This document shows positions 5,255-10,603 of a stretch of DNA of 10,603 bases, piece after piece. The notes beneath the pieces are model-generated. The model was not told the origin of the DNA. It worked only from the letters and a program-made list of their open reading frames with translations, and did no database searches. The stretch is taken from the NCBI GenBank assembly GCA_028702365.1, contig JAQVOZ010000023.1:1286-11888 (forward strand). The letters run 5' to 3'. Positions within the stretch are counted from its first letter, which is position 1. Every line of letters begins with the position of its first letter. The stretch is from Candidatus Omnitrophota bacterium. Its GTDB lineage: Bacteria; Omnitrophota; Gorgyraeia; Duberdicusellales; 4484-171. A program made the position numbers and the translations under genes.

Positions 5255-8068
5255 ATGGACAAAATTAATTATAAAGACACGCTTAATTTACCCAAGACTG
5301 ACTTTTCTATGAAGGCGAACCTTTCGGTTCTAGAGCCAAAGATGCTTGCCTTTTGGAAAGAGCTTGGAATTTACGAAAAAATAAGGCACTCGCGAAAAGG
5401 CAAAAAAAAATTCGTTCTTCACGATGGCCCCCCTTATGCTAACGGCTCAATACACATAGGCCATGCTTTGAATAAAATTCTAAAAGATATAATTACCAAA
5501 TATATGGTTTTAAAAGGCGCGGATTGCCCATCTATCTTTGGATGGGATTGTCATGGCCTTCCGGTAGAACATCAATTATTCAAGGAATTGAAAAAAAATA
5601 AAAATGACGTTGACGTGCTTGAGTTCCGCAAAAAAGCAAAAGATTTTGCGGCTAGATTCGTTGAGTTGCAGAAAGAAGATTTCAAACGGCTTGGAATCTT
5701 CAGCGACTTCGATAATCCGTATTTGACTTTTAATCCAAGATACGAATATAACGTAATCAAGCTGTTAGGGTCACTTGCCAGGGAAGGTTATATCTATAGA
5801 GGCAGGAAACCGGTTAACTGGTGCGCGGCCTGCGAAACCGCGTTGGCTGAAGCTGAAGTTGAATATGAAGATCATGTTTCGCCTTCTATATTTGTGAAAT
5901 TCAAAACAAAAACATTAACCGGCCCCGAAGGAAAAAGAATAGATATCGAAAAACGCACAAAACAAGTTGGCCAGCGATATCAACCCAAAGATATATATTT
6001 TGTCATCTGGACGACTACTCCCTGGACTTTGCTGGCGAACGTGGCGGTTGCTTTGCATCCTGAGGAAAAATATTGTTGTCTTGTCCAAGGCAGCGGAGAA
6101 ACCTGGATTGTTGCAGAAAAACTTAAAACTTCTTTTCTGAAAGTCATTAATAAAGAAGAAAAAGATTTTGACTGTATTTGGCCCGCTCAAGGACGCGATT
6201 GGGAAGGCTCTACTTATGAGCGTCCATTTGGAGGAGAAGGCAAAGTAGTTACTGCTAACTATGTATCCATGGAAGATGGGACCGGCTGTGTGCATACAGC
6301 GCCTGGGCATGGGCAGGACGACTATTTAACCGGAAAAAAATACGGTTTGGAAATCCTGATGCCGGTAGATGATAAGGGCAGGTTTGATGATACTTGTGGT
6401 AAATGGCAGGGGAAGTATGTTCATAAGGCCAATGATGAGATTGTTGAAGATTTAAACGGCAGAGGATTATTGCTTTCTGCCGGTAAGATAACTCATTCTT
6501 ATCCTCATTGCTGGCGTTGTAAAAATCCCATAATTTTCCGGGCAACATTCCAGTGGTTTCTTGATGTTGACCGTAATGATTTGCGCGAAAAAGCGTTAAA
6601 GGAAATAGAAAATGTTAAATGGGTGCCTTCTTCGGGTAAAGAAAGGATGAAGGGAATGGTAGAGCTACGGCCTGATTGGTGCCTGTCCCGTCAAAGGCTT
6701 TGGGGTATTCCTATACCTGCAGTAAAATGTAAAAAATGCGCTAATGTAACTCTCGACGAAGAGGTGCTAAAAAAATGCGCAGAAATTTTTAAGGAGAAAG
6801 GCTCTGATTCCTGGTTTAATTTAGAAATCAATAATTTTCTTCCTGAAGGATTTGCCTGTAAGGAATGTAAAAGCACCGAATTTATAAAAGAATTCGATAT
6901 CCTTGATGTTTGGTTTGAATCCGGAGCAAGTTTTTTCGCCGTGCTCAAGGACAATCCGGAGCTCAATTTTCCGGCTGATATGTATCTTGAAGGAAGCGAC
7001 CAGCATAGAGGCTGGTTTCAGGTATCTCTGCTGCCTTCAGTCGCTATAGAGAACAAAGCGCCATTTAAAACAATTTTAACTCATGGCTTTGTGGTTGACG
7101 GCGAAGGCAGGAAAATGTCGAAATCTTTGGGTAACGTAATCGCTCCTCAACAAACCATAAAACAATATGGAGCAGAAATTTTAAGGCTATGGGTTGCCTA
7201 CAGTGATTACAGCGAAGACGTCAAAATATCGGATAGTATTGTAAAGCAGCTCGTTGATATCTACAGAAAAGTTAGAAATACCATAAAATTTATGCTTGGC
7301 AATCTCTATGATTACGATCCCGCGCGAAATAAAATGGCCTACGAAGAGCTTCTTGAAGTTGATAAGCTTATGCTTTCAAAAACTATGGAGCTCTACAAGG
7401 CTGTTACGGAAAATTACGAAAATTATAGTTTTTATAAAGCCTGCCAGGAGATTTTTAACTTCTGTAATCTTTCTTTAAGTTCTTTTTATCTTGACATTTT
7501 GAAGGATAGACTATATACTTTCTCTCCGAATTCAAAAGAAAGGCGTTCTTGTCAGTTTGTTATTTACAATATCCTTAATGTTCTTTTAAAATTGATAGCT
7601 CCTATCATTTCGTTTACCGCGGAAGAAGCTTATTCTTCATCTAAGTCATTATACGGCGGGCAAGAGTCGATTTTTCTTTCGCGATTAGATGAATGCTACG
7701 AGCCGCAGTGGCTCAATGATGAGCTGTCAAAAAAATGGCAGATTATTTTCGAGTTGAGAGATAAAGTGCTTAAAGAGATAGAAATTAAGCGTGCGGCAGG
7801 CGCAATCGGCAGCTCTCTCGAAGCGGAAGTTTTTCTTAAGTTTAAGGATAAAGAATTTGCCTTTTATAAAGGCTACGCCGGCATCCTGCGGGAAGTTTTC
7901 ATAGTCTCTGCGGTGGTTATAGAAGAGGGAAATCCGGAAATACGCGTAGAAAAAACGACCAAAGAAAAGTGCCTGCGCTGCTGGAATTACAGGGATAGCT
8001 TGGGAACCGATAAAGATTTTCCCGGCACATGCTTAAGGTGCGTTGAAGCATTAAAGAGTATTAAATAG
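5255..8068 (+). CDS. ileS: Isoleucyl-tRNA synthetase
   Basis: This 937-residue class I aminoacyl-tRNA synthetase charges tRNA-Ile. In order it shows: HIGH (67-70) in GSIHIGHALNK; GWDCHGLPVE (96-105); a CxxC in VNWCAACE (C190, C193); an editing domain with WTTTPWTLLAN (252-262) and HTAPGHGQDDY (347-357, D356 the expected editing aspartate); GSDQHRGWF (580-588); KMSKS (620-624); an anticodon-binding helical region; and a C-terminal zinc ribbon (C906, C909, C926, C929), as in the E. coli-type enzyme. A further CxxC pair (C492/C495, C535/C538) lies in the catalytic domain insert. DVWFESG (551-557) has Glu where Asp is usual. Length and motifs indicate a full, active enzyme with proofreading. The gap upstream is too short for a T-box leader, and the ATG has no ribosome binding site. 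Confidence 0.97.
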   Translation: MDKINYKDTLNLPKTDFSMKANLSVLEPKMLAFWKELGIYEKIRHSRKGKKKFVLHDGPPYANGSIHIGHALNKILKDIITKYMVLKGADCPSIFGWDCHGLPVEHQLFKELKKNKNDVDVLEFRKKAKDFAARFVELQKEDFKRLGIFSDFDNPYLTFNPRYEYNVIKLLGSLAREGYIYRGRKPVNWCAACETALAEAEVEYEDHVSPSIFVKFKTKTLTGPEGKRIDIEKRTKQVGQRYQPKDIYFVIWTTTPWTLLANVAVALHPEEKYCCLVQGSGETWIVAEKLKTSFLKVINKEEKDFDCIWPAQGRDWEGSTYERPFGGEGKVVTANYVSMEDGTGCVHTAPGHGQDDYLTGKKYGLEILMPVDDKGRFDDTCGKWQGKYVHKANDEIVEDLNGRGLLLSAGKITHSYPHCWRCKNPIIFRATFQWFLDVDRNDLREKALKEIENVKWVPSSGKERMKGMVELRPDWCLSRQRLWGIPIPAVKCKKCANVTLDEEVLKKCAEIFKEKGSDSWFNLEINNFLPEGFACKECKSTEFIKEFDILDVWFESGASFFAVLKDNPELNFPADMYLEGSDQHRGWFQVSLLPSVAIENKAPFKTILTHGFVVDGEGRKMSKSLGNVIAPQQTIKQYGAEILRLWVAYSDYSEDVKISDSIVKQLVDIYRKVRNTIKFMLGNLYDYDPARNKMAYEELLEVDKLMLSKTMELYKAVTENYENYSFYKACQEIFNFCNLSLSSFYLDILKDRLYTFSPNSKERRSCQFVIYNILNVLLKLIAPIISFTAEEAYSSSKSLYGGQESIFLSRLDECYEPQWLNDELSKKWQIIFELRDKVLKEIEIKRAAGAIGSSLEAEVFLKFKDKEFAFYKGYAGILREVFIVSAVVIEEGNPEIRVEKTTKEKCLRCWNYRDSLGTDKDFPGTCLRCVEALKSIK

Positions 8069-8075
8069 TTTACGA

Positions 8076-8104
8076 TTGTTTTTACAGCTTTTGTAACATA
8101 TAAT
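8076..8104 (+). promoter_or_regulatory. Possible promoter before the TraR/DksA-type gene
   Basis: TTGTTT (8076-8081) and a perfect TATAAT (8099-8104) have a 17-bp spacer in the 52-bp gap after ileS. The predicted start (about 8110-8112) would fall inside the ribosome binding site GGGAGG (8109-8114). Either the promoter is not used as drawn, or its mRNA would lose that site. Confidence 0.28.
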
Positions 8105-8120
8105 ATAAGGGAGGACATTA

Positions 8121-8513
8121 ATGAAGACCCATTTATCAGCGAAAGAATTAAAAGAGTATAAAGAAAAACTCATAAACCTTAAAGAGGAAGTCATGGCTAA
8201 AATCCGTGAGATTTCCGAAGATACTCTTATGAAGAGCCAGAAGGATATCTCAGGGGACATGTCAGGTTATGGCCTGCATATCGCCGATGTTGCATCGGAT
8301 AATTATGAAAGGGATTTCAGCCTTGGCCTGGTTTCCGATGAACGTAAGGTGCTCCTTGAGATTGAAGAGGCTTTAAAGAGAATAGAAGTAAAAAATTACG
8401 GCATTTGCCAGGTATGCGAAAAAACTATCGCAGGCATCCGTTTAAAATCTATTCCATATGTAAAGTATTGCAAAAAATGCCAGGAAAAAATGGAAAAAGA
8501 AAACAAGTTATAA
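8121..8513 (+). CDS. TraR/DksA-family zinc-finger transcription regulator
   Basis: This 130-residue protein is probably a DksA-like factor that enters the RNA polymerase secondary channel and alters initiation, often with ppGpp. The N-terminal ~85 residues are charged and helical (coiled coil), followed by a four-cysteine zinc finger: C96, C99, C117, C120. Aligned with E. coli DksA, HIADVAS (53-59) matches DPADRAT at the coiled-coil tip. The functionally key Asp (D56) and Ala (A58) are kept, but the first tip Asp is His53. It is shorter than DksA (151 residues) and closer to the compact TraR/YteA-like members. A strong GGGAGG (8109-8114) lies 6 nt before the ATG. It sits between ileS and lspA, and its 3' end overlaps lspA by 37 bp. 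Confidence 0.87.
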   Translation: MKTHLSAKELKEYKEKLINLKEEVMAKIREISEDTLMKSQKDISGDMSGYGLHIADVASDNYERDFSLGLVSDERKVLLEIEEALKRIEVKNYGICQVCEKTIAGIRLKSIPYVKYCKKCQEKMEKENKL

Positions 8514-8956
8514 GCCTTGCTTTTGTATGTATCGTAGCTTCCCTTATCTTTACCGCTGATTTTTTCATAAAACGATACTTCCTGCTTAATCATTCCTTTG
8601 AGTCCATTCCCGTCATAAAAAACATTTTATATCTTACTGTTGTATTTAACAAAGGGGCGGCTTTTGGCATATTAAAAGGCAAGACTTCGCTTTTAATTTA
8701 TACCGGCATAATTTTTCTCCTCATATTTCTTTTTACTATCATAAATGAAAGAAGAAAAAATATTTTTTTTCTTATTGCATGCGGTTTAATTATCGGCGGA
8801 GCATTTTCGAATCTGACCGACAGAGTTTTTCTGGGTTTTGTAGTTGATTATATCGATATAAAGGTGTGGCCTGTTTTTAATCTCTCCGATTCAGCCATAA
8901 GCATTGGCGCATTTTTGCTTCTGCTTAACGAATTCAAAAAACCCCAAAAAATATAA
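8477..8956 (+). CDS. lspA: Prolipoprotein signal peptidase (signal peptidase II)
   Basis: This inner-membrane aspartic protease removes the signal peptide from diacylglyceryl-modified prolipoproteins. From the ATG at 8477 it has 159 residues, the usual size, and four hydrophobic segments (about 10-28, 70-89, 96-110, 138-150). Conserved features are D28 and K32 at the end of helix 1, FNKGAAFG (57-64; usually NTGAAFG), GGAFSNLTDR (107-116) and WPVFNLSDSAI (131-141). D115 and D138 are the expected catalytic pair. The frame is open further upstream to 8405, but those residues only repeat the zinc-finger region of the preceding gene in another frame, so I reject them. The chosen start overlaps that gene by 37 bp and has no clear ribosome binding site, which suggests translational coupling. 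Confidence 0.92.
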   Translation: MPGKNGKRKQVISLAFVCIVASLIFTADFFIKRYFLLNHSFESIPVIKNILYLTVVFNKGAAFGILKGKTSLLIYTGIIFLLIFLFTIINERRKNIFFLIACGLIIGGAFSNLTDRVFLGFVVDYIDIKVWPVFNLSDSAISIGAFLLLLNEFKKPQKI

Positions 8957-8958
8957 AT

Positions 8959-9855
8959 ATGCTGCAAACATTGACTGTTTCGCCTGATTTTATAGGAGAA
9001 CGACTGGATAAGTTTTTACAACTTAACCTTAAATCGGTTTCGCGGACAAAATTTAATCTGCTCATAAAAGAGGGCGCAGTTCTTGTAAACGGTGAACGTA
9101 AGAAACCAAATTCCAAGTTAAAAGAGCGGGACGTAATATCAATAGAAATGGATGAAGAAAAAAAAGATATATTGAAACCATTTAAATTTGACGTTAATAT
9201 TATTTATGAGGATGACGATATATTGGTTGTAGATAAGCCAACTGATATTGTGGTCCATCCGCCGCAAGAATCGGTTCAGGATACCCTGGTTAACGCTCTT
9301 TTATATATGAAGAAGGAATTGTCCAGCATAAATAATAAACGGCCAGGCGTGGTGCACAGGTTGGACCGCGAAACAAGCGGATGCCTTGTGCTTGCAAAGA
9401 ATAATTTTACGCACCTTAACCTGGTTGAGCAATTTAGGCAAAGGAAAATTAAGAAAGAATATGCTGCTATCGTATGGGGTATAGTGAACAAAGACAGGCT
9501 TGTTGCAGATTTACCCTTACGACGGGATGAAAAAAACAGGCTTAAGATGAAGGTCGGTTTTCTTAAATCGAAAAACGCATATACTGAATTTACGGTAAAA
9601 GAACGTTTGTACGGTTCAACATTTATGAGTGTGAACCTGCTGACAGGAAGAATGCACCAAATACGCGTGCACCTTAAATTCCTTGGTTTTCCCATAGTGG
9701 GGGACAAAAAGTACGGTATAAAAGACGATTATAATGAATTGTTCCTGCATGCCCACAAACTGGGGCTGTATCATCCACGTTCGGATAAATTTATGCAATT
9801 TGTATCGCCAATTCCGGAAAGGTTTACGAAATTTATTGAAGAACATCGTATCTAA
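8959..9855 (+). CDS. RluA/RluD-family 23S rRNA pseudouridine synthase
   Basis: This 298-residue protein isomerises specific uridines to pseudouridine, most likely in 23S rRNA. An N-terminal S4 RNA-binding domain (about 13-60: ERLDKFL...SRTKFNLLIKEGAVLVNG) precedes the catalytic domain. There, DDILVVDKPTDIVVHP (86-101), the signature HRLDRETSG (133-141) with catalytic Asp136, KKEYAAIVWG (165-174) and GRMHQIRVHL (230-239) are all as in RluD. Domain order and length fit RluD, but related enzymes (RluA/RluC) modify other sites, so I give no symbol. Only two bases separate it from the lspA stop, and no ribosome binding site is seen. The order lspA then rluD-like occurs in many bacteria and points to one operon. 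Confidence 0.93.
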   Translation: MLQTLTVSPDFIGERLDKFLQLNLKSVSRTKFNLLIKEGAVLVNGERKKPNSKLKERDVISIEMDEEKKDILKPFKFDVNIIYEDDDILVVDKPTDIVVHPPQESVQDTLVNALLYMKKELSSINNKRPGVVHRLDRETSGCLVLAKNNFTHLNLVEQFRQRKIKKEYAAIVWGIVNKDRLVADLPLRRDEKNRLKMKVGFLKSKNAYTEFTVKERLYGSTFMSVNLLTGRMHQIRVHLKFLGFPIVGDKKYGIKDDYNELFLHAHKLGLYHPRSDKFMQFVSPIPERFTKFIEEHRI

Positions 9856-9870
9856 AAGTGTTTAATGTAG

Positions 9871-9934
9871 GGCGTATAAAGTAAATAGTGCAAAATCTAA
9901 CTATACGCTAAATGCTATCCGCTAGACGCTATAA
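9871..9934. repeat. Heptameric intergenic repeat array B with inverted leader arm
   Basis: Five consecutive 7-bp units run from 9900 to 9934: ACTATAC, GCTAAAT, GCTATCC, GCTAGAC, GCTATAA. GCGTATA at 9872-9878 is the exact inverse of TATACGC at 9902-9908, so the leading part can pair with the first units. The array ends 4 nt before the aroA ATG and occupies most of the 83-bp gap after the pseudouridine synthase gene. GCTATCC here and GCTATCT in array A (4275-4323) indicate one repeat family. Confidence 0.65.
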
Positions 9935-9938
9935 TAAA

Positions 9939-10603
9939 ATGTATACAATAAAACCCTTATCTCACATCAACAAAACAATAGTAATCCCGCCGGATAAATC
10001 CATATCCCATAGGGCCATTATTCTTTCTTCGCTTTGTAAAGGCAAAACTTGCATTTCGCCGTTTGTCAGAAGTGAAGATGCTTTAGCGACTTTAAATTGC
10101 ATGAGGAAATTAGGAATTCAAGCGGAACTAAGAAAAAAATACCTTACTATATGCGGCCAAGGCATGTATTTTAAACCGAAATCTAAAAGAATGCCTGTCC
10201 TGCTTTTTGCCGCTGAGTCAGGCACAACTATGCGTATTTTAAGCGGAGTACTGGTTTGTCAAAAATTTTCTACTATATTTGAAGCATTACCGTCACTTTC
10301 CAAAAGGCCAATGGAACGTTTGTTGCGACCGTTAAGCGAAATGGGAGCGATAATAAGCGGCACACCCGGAAATAACGGGGCAAACGAAAAAAATAAGGTT
10401 TATCCGCCGTTATATATTGAGCCGGCAAAAAAGATTGCGGCAAGCGAATTCAAACTTGGAATAGCAAGCGCCCAGGTTAAATCTGCTATTATGCTTGCTT
10501 CGCTTTATGCAAATGGTACAACTGCAATCACCGAGTCTTGCAAGTCGCGCGACCATACAGAACGAATGTTGAAGCTCTTTGGGGTAGACTTGATAAAGAT
10601 CGG
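9939..10603 (+). CDS. aroA: 3-phosphoshikimate 1-carboxyvinyltransferase (EPSP synthase), 3' partial
   Basis: The frame stays open to the right edge; 221 residues are visible, about half of a typical ~430-residue enzyme. It transfers the enolpyruvyl group of PEP to shikimate-3-phosphate in the shikimate pathway. Motifs: DKSISHRAIILSSL (19-32) with the substrate-binding Lys20, Ser21 and Arg25; SEDALATLNCMRKLGI (45-60); ESGTTMRIL (93-101); SLSKRPMERLLRPLSEMGA (119-137) with Arg123; SAQVKSAIMLASLYANGTT (177-195) with Gln179; SRDHTERML (203-211). Unusual points: Glu93 stands where most family members have Asn (NSGT/NAGT), and the Asp usual just before the SL..RPM motif is absent. The ATG lies 4 nt after a heptameric repeat array and has no ribosome binding site. 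Confidence 0.95.
   Translation, partial: MYTIKPLSHINKTIVIPPDKSISHRAIILSSLCKGKTCISPFVRSEDALATLNCMRKLGIQAELRKKYLTICGQGMYFKPKSKRMPVLLFAAESGTTMRILSGVLVCQKFSTIFEALPSLSKRPMERLLRPLSEMGAIISGTPGNNGANEKNKVYPPLYIEPAKKIAASEFKLGIASAQVKSAIMLASLYANGTTAITESCKSRDHTERMLKLFGVDLIKI

Noticed and set aside
6255..6966. Minus-strand open frames opposite ileS
   Set aside because: They lie wholly within a well-conserved synthetase gene and encode no recognisable motif.
8405..8476. Upstream extension of lspA giving a 183-residue protein
   Set aside because: The extra 24 residues fall within the zinc-finger codons of the preceding gene in another frame, show no LspA similarity, and make the protein longer than usual.
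9930..9935. TATAAT directly before aroA as a -10 promoter element
   Set aside because: It lies only 3 nt before the ATG, so transcription would begin inside the coding region. It is explained as part of the last heptameric unit.

Overview
The window looks like a chromosome piece from a Gram-negative-type, AT-rich bacterium, most likely a member of candidate phylum Omnitrophota. The taxonomic call rests mainly on the secreted protein at 1167-2369: its mature N-terminus (TITTYYPSPAGVYNELLV) is, from memory, typical of a large family of exported Omnitrophota proteins. The gene order ileS - traR/dksA-like - lspA - rluD-like is compatible with this but not diagnostic. All recognised genes are on the + strand. 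No tRNA, rRNA, CRISPR array, IS element or phage core gene is visible.

Region 1 (1-2402) holds two related genes for modular, secreted, fibre-like surface proteins. The first is cut off by the left window edge; the second is complete, with signal peptide and promoter. They share a shaft: a dockerin-like calcium loop, GIGTxNP motifs, and a 'GF.PPR/LPR...EG..(V/I)YNT.TH.L' module. Their C-terminal tips are unrelated: a six-cysteine domain in the first and a beta-rich domain in the second. The first 127 bp of the window recur exactly at 1438-1564, which points to recent duplication or gene conversion. An AT-stem terminator closes the region.

Region 2 (2476-5229) holds proC, mtnP and a PfkB-family kinase: proline synthesis, 5'-methylthioadenosine salvage, and a kinase of unknown substrate. 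proC probably starts from a nearly leaderless mRNA. mtnP follows one base after the proC stop and has a good ribosome binding site.

Region 3 (5255-10603) holds ileS, a TraR/DksA-type zinc-finger regulator, lspA, an RluD-like pseudouridine synthase, and the 5' part of aroA, all closely packed. These cover translation, transcriptional control, lipoprotein maturation, rRNA modification and aromatic amino acid synthesis. They probably form one or two long housekeeping transcripts continuous with Region 2.

The least expected signal is non-coding. The gaps before the PfkB kinase and before aroA each hold four to five imperfect 7-bp units (about GCTATCY), led by an inverted copy of the unit and ending 4-6 nt before the start codon. 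The two arrays look like one heptameric intergenic repeat family. Six of the nine visible start codons, including both of these, have no Shine-Dalgarno sequence.
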